DNA of 22,281 bases from JBHJHK01 sp050330975 (GTDB lineage Bacteria; Pseudomonadota; Gammaproteobacteria; Competibacterales; Competibacteraceae): assembly GCA_050330975.1 (NCBI GenBank), contig JBHJHK010000303.1, forward strand, positions 1 to 22,281, given 5' to 3'. Both the position numbers and the translations under genes were made by a program. Positions 6,835-14,867 of the stretch are shown here, piece by piece (the stretch's first letter is position 1; the number at the start of each line of letters is the position of its first letter). The notes under the pieces are model-generated. The model worked only from the letters and a program-made list of their open reading frames with translations. It was not told the DNA's origin and did not search any database.

Positions 6835-9800
6835 TTAGTTGCGAATCCCGTAGGCCTCCCGCACCTCGGGGCGATTCATAAAGGCGTTGAGCTGCTCCAG
6901 GGTGGGGATCCGCGATTCCTCGGCCAAGAAGCCGCCACCCTCGGCGTGGGGCAGATCAATACCGGTATCGGCCAACGCCGTCAGATTGATATCGTTGGCG
7001 AACACCCCGTCTTGATCCAACAGGCCCTCGTCCATCAACGCCGTCATCTTGGCCTGGAAGCCGGGGTCGGAGCCATCGGTGTTGTAGTTGGCAATGGCAA
7101 TCTCACCGATGGTGTTGCCCTGGTCGTCACGGAGCTGGGTGCCCAAAAACCGTGCCACTTCCCGCTGGTGGTCGGTGTTGGGCTCGTAGAAGAACTTCAT
7201 GGACTGGTTGACGGTGAAGGGAATGGCCTCATCGCCGTAGCGCTCCGCCACCTCGGTGGGCACATCAAAGCCGATGCCCTGGAGTTCGTCGACGGTCAAA
7301 CCACCGTCCTTGCCCTTCTCGGCCAGGGCGGAGATAAACCGCTCGGCGTCGTGGTAGGACTGGCGAATCTCGACGCCCTCAAAGGTGATGGGATCTTTCT
7401 TGACGTCGTTGCCGTAGAGCTTGTCGTCTTGGTTGTTCATCTCGAACTGGGTGGTGGCGTTGATCTGCTCGCCGGGACCACCCCAGCCGGCCTTGAGGAC
7501 GTGGCCGCCGTTGTAGCGCCCGGGCAAATCGGCCCGCTCGGCTTCGCCGCGACCCGCCTGGCCCTGCTCAAAGGAGTTGCGGACGTAGTCGGTGTCTTCC
7601 ACCTTGGCAAAGCCCGACATCTTGCGCTGCTCATCGCTGGGCCGCTCCACGTTGTCCACAGCCCCCTCCACGTGGGCGGTGCGGCCGTGGTCGTCGGGCT
7701 CAAAGCGCCAAAAGTCCGTGGGGTTTTGGTGGGGATCCACGGCCTGGCCGTCGTTGTAGTTGGGGCCCTGGTAGGCGGCGACGTTGTAGATGGTGTTGGG
7801 CTCGGGGTTGTTGAGGTCTGAGTTCCAACCCATCACCGTGTAACGACCATCTTTGACGTTGTAGCTGCTCTCGTCCTGGAACTTGGAGTCTTCGTACCAG
7901 TTGGACTTGTAGAAGATATCCACGTCCACGGATTTGTGGTCGAGCTCCTGGCCGAAGCGATCCATGAGCTTGACCTTGCCCTGCTCCACCAGGGCATCCA
8001 TGGCCTCCCGGTCCATACTCTCCAGGGAGGATTCCACGGTGGCGCCGTCGAGGGTGCCCGTGCCCAGACCCACGGCCTGCTTGAACTCGTCGATGGCGTC
8101 TTTTTCGACGCTAAAGGCAAAGGGCCCGGCCTGGGTGAACTTCACCTGCTCGGGGAGATCCGTCACCCCCTGCTCTCGCAAGGCCGCCAAACTCTGGTTG
8201 GCCATGGCCTCGGCCTCTTGGTCCGAGACCAGACCCAATCCCCGAGCCTTGGTGATGTCGTCAACCCGCACATCCCCCTGGTCGATGGCCGCCATCACCC
8301 GGTTGCGGTCTTGGAACAGCTCAGTGAGTTGGGTATCGCTCAGCACCTGGCCGTCGTAGGCACCGGTGAAGCGACTGGCAAAGGGATCGATACGGCCGCC
8401 AGTGGGCGCGGGATCCACGGGCGCGGGATCCACAGGCGCGGGATCCACGGGCGCGGGATCCACAGGCGCGGGATCCACAGGCGCGGGATCCACAGGCGCG
8501 GGGGGCGCCGGAGGGCCAAACTCGATGAGTTCGCCACTCTTGGCCTGGGATTTGGTATAGGAAACCTGGTGGACGGCGTTGCCCAAGGGGTCGATGAGGC
8601 TGATTTCATCCCCCTTGTTGCCCAGGGGCATCTCCCCCTCGGCCAAGGTCAGGGTAAAGCGCTCGCCAGGAGCCACTTCGCCGTCGAGCCAAGCCTCTTG
8701 GCCACTGCGATCCTGGAGGCGCCAGCCGGCCAGGGAAATGGGCTCGCCGCCGTCGTTGCGGAGGACCACCTGCTCGTTGCCCGTGTCCCTACCAGCGGGA
8801 TTGGGCAGGGCGCCGACGATGGCCAAACCGCCTCGTCCGGCGCCTGTGCCACCGCCGCCGTCGGTACCAGTGCCAGTGCCCGGGGTGGCGTCAGTGCCGT
8901 CGGTACCATCCGTGTTGCCCGGGCCACCCGTATTGCCCGGGCCACCCGCGGCGTCATCCCCCTCACTGGGGACGAGGTAATCGCGGATCACCGGCATGTG
9001 CTGCATGTTCATGGCGCCACTGTCGCCCTTTTGCACCGGAGCGACGGCGCCGAGGTCGTTGAACACCCGGCTGTCGAACACCATGCCGTTTTCGTAAGTG
9101 TGGCCGGCCATCTGAATCGGCACTTCGTGTTGCCCCAGATCCTTGTCGTGGAACACGTGGTCGTAGGGCTTCTTGCGGCTGGAATTGGTGTGGGGGTTGC
9201 CCTGGTGGTCGGTGGGCACCTTGTCGAGGTCGATGTCCAAGACCTCCCCCAGGGTATCGACGGCGGGCTCCGAGAAGCGCTGGAGGTTGAAATCGCCGCC
9301 GATGGTGAGGTAATCCCCTGGAGGCACAAAGTTTTGCACATAGTCCACCAAGGCATCGGCCTCGGCATCCCGCCGCCCAGAGTTGCCGCTGCTGGCCTTG
9401 AGGTGTACGCTCACAGCCCACAGATCCTTCTCGCCGGGAATGTCGATTTTTGCCCAGGCGAACTCCCGGTTGCTCATGTGGGGATCGTCCCACACCCCGG
9501 CGTCCTTGATGGGAAATCGGCTGATGACCCCGTTGGGGATGGCGGCGCCGGGCTCTCGATAATGGTTGAACTGTTCGCCAAAGGTATCTTTGACGTACTC
9601 CTCGATGTCGGCTTCGGAATTGTTGCCGTAGTTGAATTCCTGGATCAGCACCACGTCGGGCTTGAGACCCTGGAACATCCGGGTACCATGACCTTCGTCG
9701 TAGGACTGATAACGGCCGCTGGTGGTATTGGCGGCCATGATGCGAATCTTGGTACCCTTGGCCCCGTCGTCGTTATCTCCCGCTTCCAGCCCCCGTTCGA

Positions 9801-9906
9801 ATTGACTGCTGTGCTGGATGCCGTCAGCACTCAACTCGCGGGGACCGGCGCCGGTCACCTCTGGACTGGGGCGAGGCCCCTGGGTATCGATGGTATTCTG
9901 GCTCAC
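6835..9906 (-). CDS. Large nuclease: EEP domain, lamin-tail domain, PVDPA linker, second HNH-like nuclease motif
   Basis: The protein has 1023 residues. Residues about 52-312 form an endonuclease/exonuclease/phosphatase domain, with Asn60 (IMAAN), Glu90 (VVLIQE), His168 (SVHLK), Asp205/Asn207 (GGDFN), YDH at 248-250 and a final QHMPV (His303). A Gly/Thr-rich linker follows. Residues about 358-465 are a lamin-tail domain (SLAGWRLQDRSGQ), as in extracellular ExeM-type nucleases. PVDPA repeats occupy about 471-500. The C-terminal part is mostly unfamiliar. It contains GGHVLKAGWGGPGEQIN at 800-816 and NN at 824-825, the His/GGPG/Asn pattern of DNA/RNA non-specific endonucleases of the beta-beta-alpha-metal fold. 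The GTG at 9906 has GGGAGG nine bases upstream. No signal peptide is visible, so extracellular location is inferred from the domains. The gene has its own promoter and terminator. Confidence 0.82.
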   Translation of the reverse strand: MSQNTIDTQGPRPSPEVTGAGPRELSADGIQHSSQFERGLEAGDNDDGAKGTKIRIMAANTTSGRYQSYDEGHGTRMFQGLKPDVVLIQEFNYGNNSEADIEEYVKDTFGEQFNHYREPGAAIPNGVISRFPIKDAGVWDDPHMSNREFAWAKIDIPGEKDLWAVSVHLKASSGNSGRRDAEADALVDYVQNFVPPGDYLTIGGDFNLQRFSEPAVDTLGEVLDIDLDKVPTDHQGNPHTNSSRKKPYDHVFHDKDLGQHEVPIQMAGHTYENGMVFDSRVFNDLGAVAPVQKGDSGAMNMQHMPVIRDYLVPSEGDDAAGGPGNTGGPGNTDGTDGTDATPGTGTGTDGGGGTGAGRGGLAIVGALPNPAGRDTGNEQVVLRNDGGEPISLAGWRLQDRSGQEAWLDGEVAPGERFTLTLAEGEMPLGNKGDEISLIDPLGNAVHQVSYTKSQAKSGELIEFGPPAPPAPVDPAPVDPAPVDPAPVDPAPVDPAPVDPAPTGGRIDPFASRFTGAYDGQVLSDTQLTELFQDRNRVMAAIDQGDVRVDDITKARGLGLVSDQEAEAMANQSLAALREQGVTDLPEQVKFTQAGPFAFSVEKDAIDEFKQAVGLGTGTLDGATVESSLESMDREAMDALVEQGKVKLMDRFGQELDHKSVDVDIFYKSNWYEDSKFQDESSYNVKDGRYTVMGWNSDLNNPEPNTIYNVAAYQGPNYNDGQAVDPHQNPTDFWRFEPDDHGRTAHVEGAVDNVERPSDEQRKMSGFAKVEDTDYVRNSFEQGQAGRGEAERADLPGRYNGGHVLKAGWGGPGEQINATTQFEMNNQDDKLYGNDVKKDPITFEGVEIRQSYHDAERFISALAEKGKDGGLTVDELQGIGFDVPTEVAERYGDEAIPFTVNQSMKFFYEPNTDHQREVARFLGTQLRDDQGNTIGEIAIANYNTDGSDPGFQAKMTALMDEGLLDQDGVFANDINLTALADTGIDLPHAEGGGFLAEESRIPTLEQLNAFMNRPEVREAYGIRN
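8405..8501 (-). repeat. Six tandem 15-bp units encoding PVDPA
   Basis: Six full copies of GGCGCGGGATCCAC(G/A), read on the plus strand at 8405-8494, are followed by a partial seventh unit. They encode an in-frame Pro-rich linker between the lamin-tail and C-terminal domains of the nuclease. Units differ only in the last base, so copy number could change by slippage without shifting the frame. Confidence 0.95.
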
Positions 9907-9963
9907 GGTCTGTAACCTCCCAATGATTGTCGTAAGACCGATGCAATGGCAGCTGGAACGGGC

Positions 9964-9992
9964 ATTATATCGGCATTGGTCGCCACCAATAA
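9964..9992 (-). promoter_or_regulatory. Sigma70-like promoter of the nuclease gene with overlapping palindrome
   Basis: On the minus strand a perfect TATAAT (9964-9969) lies 58 bases before the GTG start of the nuclease gene. A weak -35, TTATTG (9987-9992), sits 17 bases upstream of it. The spacer and -35 edge contain a perfect palindrome, ATTGGT-CGCC-ACCAAT (9975-9990). A protein bound there would block this promoter and could also affect the divergent cbiX gene. Confidence 0.5.
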
Positions 9993-10072
9993 TGTGACTT
10001 ACTTCTCACCGCCTCGACCCAGACTCTCCGTCAGGGCCCCTCCAAGGCGGTGGCTCATCTGAGGATTTCACC

Positions 10073-11173
10073 ATGTCCCAACGCTGCGGCGTGTTGATCT
10101 GTGGCCACGGCTCGCGCTCTAAGGCGGCCGTGGCCGAGTTCACCGGCCTTGTGACCCAACTCGCCGACCACTTTCCCCACTGGCCCGTGGCCCACGGCTA
10201 TTTGGAGTTCGCCACCCCCGTCATCCGCGAAGGACTGGATACACTGCGCCATCAGGGCGTGGAACGGATATTGGCCGTGCCCGGTATGCTGTTCGCCGCC
10301 GGCCACGTCAAAAACGACATCCCCGCGGTGTTAAACACCTACAAGGCCCAACACAATATCGCCATCGATTTTGGCCGCGATTTGGGGGTGGACCCCAAGA
10401 TGCTCAAGGCCGCCGCCGATCGCATCCAAGAGGCCATCGCCGCCGCCGATGCCAGGCGGGGAGCCGTGCCGGCCCACGAGACCTGTCTGGTGGTCATTGG
10501 CCGCGGAGCTTCAGACCCCGACGCCAACGCCAACGTCGCCAAGGTGGCGCGACTACTGTGGGAGGGATTTGGCTTTGGCTGGTGTCAGGTGGGGTATTCC
10601 GGAGTCACCTTCCCTTTGGTGGAACCCAGCCTCGACCACGCGGCGCGCCTGGGATACCGGCGGGTGGTGGTGTTTCCCTATTTTTTATTCACCGGCATTC
10701 TCATCGACCGGATCTACGGCTTCACCGACCAAACGGCCAGCCGCTATCCAGACATGGAGTTCGTCAAGGCCAGCTACCTCAACGACCACCCCCAAGTCAT
10801 CGCCACCTTCGCCGAGCGCGTGGGCGAAATCCTCGACGGCCAGGGCTTGATGAACTGCGGCATGTGCAAATATCGCACCCAGGTGCTGGGGTTTGAGGCC
10901 GATGTGGGCCAGCCCCAGGAGAGTCATCATCACCACGTGGAGGGACAGGGAGTCAGCGCGCCGGGATGTACGGTGGAGAACTGTGAGCTATGCGATACCT
11001 TTTGCACCGGGGCGTGTCGCCTAGTGGCCGGATCAAACCATCACCACCGGGACCATGATCACCATGATCACTCCGGCCATGGCCACCACCACGGCCATGC
11101 TCCCTATCCCCACGCCCACCATCCCCTGGGGCCCACCAGCGTCTTGAAGAGCTCGAAATCGTCGCGGTCTTGA
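10073..11173 (+). CDS. cbiX: Sirohydrochlorin cobaltochelatase, long CbiX type with His/Cys-rich tail
   Basis: This cytoplasmic chelatase is predicted to insert cobalt into sirohydrochlorin in the early-cobalt cobalamin pathway; a related enzyme (SirB) inserts iron for siroheme. It has 366 residues: two CbiX-type halves, the first with GHGSR (His12) and FAAGHVKNDIP (His78), the second with GRGASDPDAN and FPYFLFTGILIDRI. The motif MNCGMC (260-265) fits the MxCxxC Fe-S site known from long CbiX. A second Cys group lies at 299-315 (Cys299, 304, 307, 311, 315). A tail at 323-350 has 15 histidines, with HHHH also at 285-288, probably for metal binding or storage. The ATG has TGAGGA eight bases upstream. 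No other cobalamin gene and no cobalamin riboswitch is in the window. Confidence 0.88.
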   Translation: MSQRCGVLICGHGSRSKAAVAEFTGLVTQLADHFPHWPVAHGYLEFATPVIREGLDTLRHQGVERILAVPGMLFAAGHVKNDIPAVLNTYKAQHNIAIDFGRDLGVDPKMLKAAADRIQEAIAAADARRGAVPAHETCLVVIGRGASDPDANANVAKVARLLWEGFGFGWCQVGYSGVTFPLVEPSLDHAARLGYRRVVVFPYFLFTGILIDRIYGFTDQTASRYPDMEFVKASYLNDHPQVIATFAERVGEILDGQGLMNCGMCKYRTQVLGFEADVGQPQESHHHHVEGQGVSAPGCTVENCELCDTFCTGACRLVAGSNHHHRDHDHHDHSGHGHHHGHAPYPHAHHPLGPTSVLKSSKSSRS

Positions 11174-11189
11174 CCGCGACGGCGGAGGT

Positions 11190-12890
11190 TTAGTCGGCGG
11201 GAAAAGCCGTCCATCCGTCGAGCCAGTTGCGGGACACCCCGGGGCGGATGGCCCCCAAGTAACCCGCGGCCTCATCCCAGAACTCCCCTTGGGGCACGTC
11301 GACGGCGCCCTGGACCGCCGGCGAGGTGACGGCGGGGGTGAAATCGGGGTTGACGGGGTCGAAGGCCGCGGTGGGCATTTGGGGGTTGAGACCCAGGAAC
11401 AACCGCCGCTCGGAGACTTGAAAATAGCTGGCCTCGTCGAAGCCGCCGTCGTCATCGCCGTCGCCGGTCTCGGAGCTGAAATACTCGTTGCCGTTGGGGC
11501 CAATGTCGTAGAGGATCCCCCCGGCAAAGGTGAGCTCGTTGCTGTCGAGGAGGGATAGGGCCGCCACGTCGCGGATATCCACCGACTCCAGGGGAAAGCC
11601 GGTGATGATAAAATTGCGGAAGTGGCCGCCGGTGCCCCGACGCAACACCATGGCCCGCTGGGCCTGCTGGATACTCCGCGACCCCACCAAGGTGAAGTTG
11701 TAAATCACCGGCAGCGAGCGGGGCCGGGCATCGTGGTCGGCTTCGTTGCTGTCGGCCTCAAAGCCACTATCGCCGTCGTCGGCGTGTTGCTGGACCACCA
11801 AAAACTGCACATTGCCCCGCCAGCCCATATCCCAGTCCAGGGAATCGTCGGCGGCACCGGTGATCACTATGTGGCGCAAGTTGGCATTGCCGCCAAACAT
11901 CTCCACCCCGTCATCCAATGCCTTGTGGACCTGGACGTAGCGGATGACGGTGTTGCGCCCACACCCGCCCAAGGTCAAGCCATTGAGCTCGTTGTTGGCA
12001 AAGGCCTCGAAGCCGGCGAATTCCACCCGCGCGTACTCCATGAGTCCGCAGTTGGAAAACTGGTCGGGTCCACCGAAGTAACCCCGAGTATCGGTTTCGG
12101 GCAAACCCTCGATGCGGGCATTGGCGACGTTGACCGGGGCGTTGCCCAGGAGCACGACCCCGCCCCAATCCCCCCGGCGGCGTTGCCCCACCGGTTGGGC
12201 ACTGGTGAAGACGATGGGAGCACTGGGCTCACCCCGGGCGTAGAGGCTGGCGTCTCGAGTGACCACCAAGGCCGAACCGGGCAAACCTTGGACCATCGCC
12301 CCCGGTTCTATGGTGAGCCTGGCGCCGGCCTCGACAAACACCACATCCTCGAGGATGTAAGTGCGATTGCCACTCCACACCGTGCTCTCAAAGATGCTCC
12401 CCGACACCCGTACCGATCGGTCCAAAAGGGGCAACTGGCCGGTGAGGGTCAGGTAGGCCGTGGCGGCCACGGCCACCGCCAACAGCGCCGTCAGGGGCAG
12501 CCACAGCCACAGCCGCGAGCGGTGGGGAACCGCCACGTCTTCTTCGTCGTCCCAGCCGGCGGGTTCGGTGTTGACCCCCACGGGTTGAGGGCCGCTTCCA
12601 GAGTAGTAGTCGGCGTGGGGGGGATGCCCAGCGCCGCTGTAGCTCCCCACCGTGGAGGTAGCCAGGAGCTTACCCCCCATATTGAGGGTTCGAGCTCGCT
12701 CGGCCAGGGCCCGGATGGCGGGCATATCTGACGCTTCGGCCTTGCTGATCACCTCGTTGCGGTAGTCCTCGTCGCTCAACAACATGTTGAAGTGCACGTA
12801 GCGCAGAGGCTGGTCGCTCTTGGCGAGGTTCTGTTTGAGTTCCCAAAGCGCCGCCACCAATTCAGAGCGCTGCTGGTTGCTGGTTGCCAT
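11190..12890 (-). CDS. Single-pass membrane protein with extracytoplasmic right-handed beta-helix
   Basis: This is a 566-residue protein. The N-terminal ~125 residues lack a signal peptide and are hydrophilic, with helical character up to about residue 75 and a Gly/Ser/Pro-rich stretch after it. One transmembrane helix spans about 127-149. The rest (about 155-566) is a beta-helix-like region with blocks seen in a family of secreted bacterial surface proteins: LTIEPGAMVQGLPGSALVV, GDWGGVVLLG, NELNGLTLGGCG, DDSLDWDMGWRG and MVLRRGTGGHFRN. The orientation should be N-in, C-out. No catalytic residues of a polysaccharide lyase were recognised and the role is unknown. The ATG at 12890 has AGGGA close upstream. 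The cytoplasmic extension in place of a signal peptide is unusual for this family. Confidence 0.75.
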   Translation of the reverse strand: MATSNQQRSELVAALWELKQNLAKSDQPLRYVHFNMLLSDEDYRNEVISKAEASDMPAIRALAERARTLNMGGKLLATSTVGSYSGAGHPPHADYYSGSGPQPVGVNTEPAGWDDEEDVAVPHRSRLWLWLPLTALLAVAVAATAYLTLTGQLPLLDRSVRVSGSIFESTVWSGNRTYILEDVVFVEAGARLTIEPGAMVQGLPGSALVVTRDASLYARGEPSAPIVFTSAQPVGQRRRGDWGGVVLLGNAPVNVANARIEGLPETDTRGYFGGPDQFSNCGLMEYARVEFAGFEAFANNELNGLTLGGCGRNTVIRYVQVHKALDDGVEMFGGNANLRHIVITGAADDSLDWDMGWRGNVQFLVVQQHADDGDSGFEADSNEADHDARPRSLPVIYNFTLVGSRSIQQAQRAMVLRRGTGGHFRNFIITGFPLESVDIRDVAALSLLDSNELTFAGGILYDIGPNGNEYFSSETGDGDDDGGFDEASYFQVSERRLFLGLNPQMPTAAFDPVNPDFTPAVTSPAVQGAVDVPQGEFWDEAAGYLGAIRPGVSRNWLDGWTAFPAD

Positions 12891-12957
12891 GTGATTCCCT
12901 GGAACTCCGAGCGTGGACGCAAATCGCGATCATAAGGGGCAAAGATGTCAGATTCGT

Positions 12958-12980
12958 TAACGGTGTTTAAACGACCGTTA
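12958..12980. promoter_or_regulatory. Inverted repeat upstream of the beta-helix gene
   Basis: TAACGG (12958-12963) and CCGTTA (12975-12980) flank an AT-rich 11-base centre containing TTTAAA. The repeat lies 68 bases before the beta-helix start, in the only non-coding gap before it (12891-13057). It is a possible operator; no confident promoter was identified. Confidence 0.3.
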
Positions 12981-13057
12981 CAAAGAAGTCACCATGGGCC
13001 CGAGATTATCACTGTCCCCTGGGGGTAGCGATAGAGGATGGGGCGATTTCGGAGACG

Positions 13058-13936
13058 TCAATTGTCTCGCACAAAGTCGGGCACCCCCACCTTGCCGGCC
13101 AAGCGCGCCACCTCCCGGTGGACGAGATCCAAATTGGAATCCCGCACCGTAGGCAACTGAAAGCGAGCTCGGCGGATCTCGGCGTAGTCGAGGGTTCCCT
13201 GGAGGAGCATTTCTCGATCATCGGCTTCGGCGAGGATTTCCCCCCGAGGGCCGATGATCTGGGATCCCCCCCAAAAATGGGCCCCCTTCTCCACCCCCCC
13301 CCGGTTGGCCTTCATCAACGGCATACCGTACATCATGGCGTAGAACTGGCTCGCCACCCGCCAACCGTGGGGATTGGAAAACTCGCCACTCACCGCCCCG
13401 TGGGCCGAATTGATGGGCGCTAGCAACAGCGTCGCCCCGTGGACCATGGCCAAGTGGACCAGGGCGGGATTCCAGAGGTCGGCGCAGATCAAAGCGCTGA
13501 CTCGCCAAGGGCGACCGGTGCCAAAGGTCTCCACGTAGCTGCCGGAGGCGAAGAGCTTTTCCTCTTCTAGGTGACCATAGCTCGGCAAGTTGAGCTTGCG
13601 GTGGAGAAACTCCACCCTGCCCTGGTGTAAGGCGATGGCCGAGTTGTAGAATTGAGCCCCTGTGCCCTCCTCGACGAAGCCCGCCACGACGGTCATTTGG
13701 GGATCGATCTTGGCCAGGTGTTGGATCCTGGCATCGTAGCGATCCAAGGCCACCTCTAGCAAATGGTCCTCCAGCCGGTAGCCCGTGAGGGACAATTCGG
13801 GAAATAGCAATAGCTCGACGCCGGCTTGGCTCGCCTCGCGGATAAAGGCTTCGTGCTTGGCTACATTGGCCTCGAGATCGCCGAGGATGCTGTCGATTTG
13901 GGCAATGGCGACCCGCAAGCGAGAATTTTGCAACAT
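13058..13936 (-). CDS. Carbon-nitrogen hydrolase (nitrilase superfamily amidase)
   Basis: This is a cytoplasmic amidase/nitrilase-fold enzyme of 292 residues, a full single domain. The catalytic triad is visible: Glu47 in LLLFPELSLTGY, Lys114 in FLHRKLNLPSYG, and Cys151 in SALICADLWNP. Other family blocks are SNPHGW, FYAMMYGMP and NRGGVEKGAHFWGGS. The substrate cannot be told from the sequence; the domain is not fused to an NAD synthetase, as some glutamine-hydrolysing members are. The ATG at 13934-13936 is preceded by GGAGGG with eight-base spacing, so a longer frame starting at 14014 is rejected. It is divergent from mtfA, with GTCGAC-ggcaa-GTCGAC (13970-13986) in the shared upstream region. 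Confidence 0.88.
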   Translation of the reverse strand: MLQNSRLRVAIAQIDSILGDLEANVAKHEAFIREASQAGVELLLFPELSLTGYRLEDHLLEVALDRYDARIQHLAKIDPQMTVVAGFVEEGTGAQFYNSAIALHQGRVEFLHRKLNLPSYGHLEEEKLFASGSYVETFGTGRPWRVSALICADLWNPALVHLAMVHGATLLLAPINSAHGAVSGEFSNPHGWRVASQFYAMMYGMPLMKANRGGVEKGAHFWGGSQIIGPRGEILAEADDREMLLQGTLDYAEIRRARFQLPTVRDSNLDLVHREVARLAGKVGVPDFVRDN

Positions 13937-14069
13937 GATAGACGCCCTCCAAAAAACGATCTCACGGGGGTCGACGGCAAGTCGACTCCGATAGAACCAC
14001 AGCCCGAGGGGCAAAGCGCCGCCGGGCCATGAGAACCCCGCCCATCACCCCCTCCAGGACCCAGTAGCC

Positions 14070-14837
14070 GTGTGGCGACGTTACCGACATTGGTGCCGGA
14101 CTCGACGGGTGGCGCGCAGCCCCCTGCCCGACCCCGCTTGGCATCGGGCCATGGATCAGCCGCTGTTTCGCTACCTCGACGCCAAAGAGCGCCAAACTCT
14201 GCGCTTTTTGGCCACGGCGTTTAGCCTCGAAAAACCCATTGTGGGGGCCGAAGCGTTCAGCCCCTCACCCCCGGTGGTGGCCACCATTGCCGCCCAGGCC
14301 TGTCTGTTGATTCTAGCCCTAGACCTGGATTGGTATCGGGAGGTGACGAGCGTGGTCCTCTACCCCGACGATTTTTTAGTGCCCTTGTCCTACACCGACG
14401 ATGCGGGGGTGATCCATTCCACGGTGGAGACCTGCAGCGGTGAGGCCTGGCAGCGGGGACCGGTGGTGCTGTCGTGGCGCACGGTCACCGACCCCTTGGC
14501 GACGGGGTTTGCCACGGGTTACCACGTCGTGGTCCACGAGTTCGCCCACCAGCTAGACCTGTTGAGCGGCGATGCCAATGGCTGCCCGCCCCTCCATGGG
14601 GGTTTATCCCCCGCTCGCTGGCAGCGCACCTTTGCGGCGGCCTTCGCGGATTTCCAACGGCGTCAGCCCCCGCCCTTCGACGACTACGCCGGGGAGGACC
14701 CCAGTGAATTTTTCGCCGTGGCGAGCGAGTGTTTTTTCGCCAGTCCCCACACTTTGGCCAATGCCTACCCGGAGGTCTACAACCTGTTGGTGGCGTTTTA
14801 CCGCCAAGATCCCAAAAGCCGCCTGCCCCGGGCCTAG
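14070..14837 (+). CDS. mtfA: MtfA-family zinc metallopeptidase (M90)
   Basis: This 255-residue soluble protein has the length of E. coli MtfA, a zinc aminopeptidase that binds and inactivates the glucose-PTS regulator Mlc. The zinc motif is HEFAH (His156, Glu157, His160) in GYHVVVHEFAHQLD. The third ligand is probably Glu220 in EFFAVASECFF, at the right distance. The N-terminal half matches the family (LFRYLDAKERQTLRFLATAF, IAAQACLLILALDLDWY, VVLYPDDF). The GTG start at 14070 has AGGA about ten bases upstream. Whether an Mlc partner exists in this organism is unknown. Confidence 0.88.
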   Translation: MWRRYRHWCRTRRVARSPLPDPAWHRAMDQPLFRYLDAKERQTLRFLATAFSLEKPIVGAEAFSPSPPVVATIAAQACLLILALDLDWYREVTSVVLYPDDFLVPLSYTDDAGVIHSTVETCSGEAWQRGPVVLSWRTVTDPLATGFATGYHVVVHEFAHQLDLLSGDANGCPPLHGGLSPARWQRTFAAAFADFQRRQPPPFDDYAGEDPSEFFAVASECFFASPHTLANAYPEVYNLLVAFYRQDPKSRLPRA

Positions 14838-14867
14838 ACAAGCCTTAGACAGCCGGCCTGGGCGACG

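Noticed and set aside
6721..7821. A 366-codon plus-strand open frame across the nuclease terminator and 3' end
   Set aside because: It runs through the intrinsic terminator and the coding region of the opposite strand, and no domain is recognisable.
8405..8501. Possible CRISPR-like array
   Set aside because: The units are 15 bp, contiguous and in frame with no spacers, so they are a coding tandem repeat.
7936..9915. A 659-codon open frame on the plus strand opposite the nuclease gene
   Set aside because: It is the mirror of a GC-rich real gene. Its protein is a Gly/His/Val-rich sequence with no family blocks, while the minus strand has two clear nuclease motifs, a ribosome-binding site and a terminator.
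9907..10072. Cobalamin riboswitch upstream of cbiX
   Set aside because: The region is only 166 bases and lacks the B12-box and the surrounding helices.
11622..12731. A 369-codon plus-strand open frame opposite the beta-helix gene
   Set aside because: Low-complexity antisense translation of a GC-rich gene, without a ribosome-binding site or family motifs.
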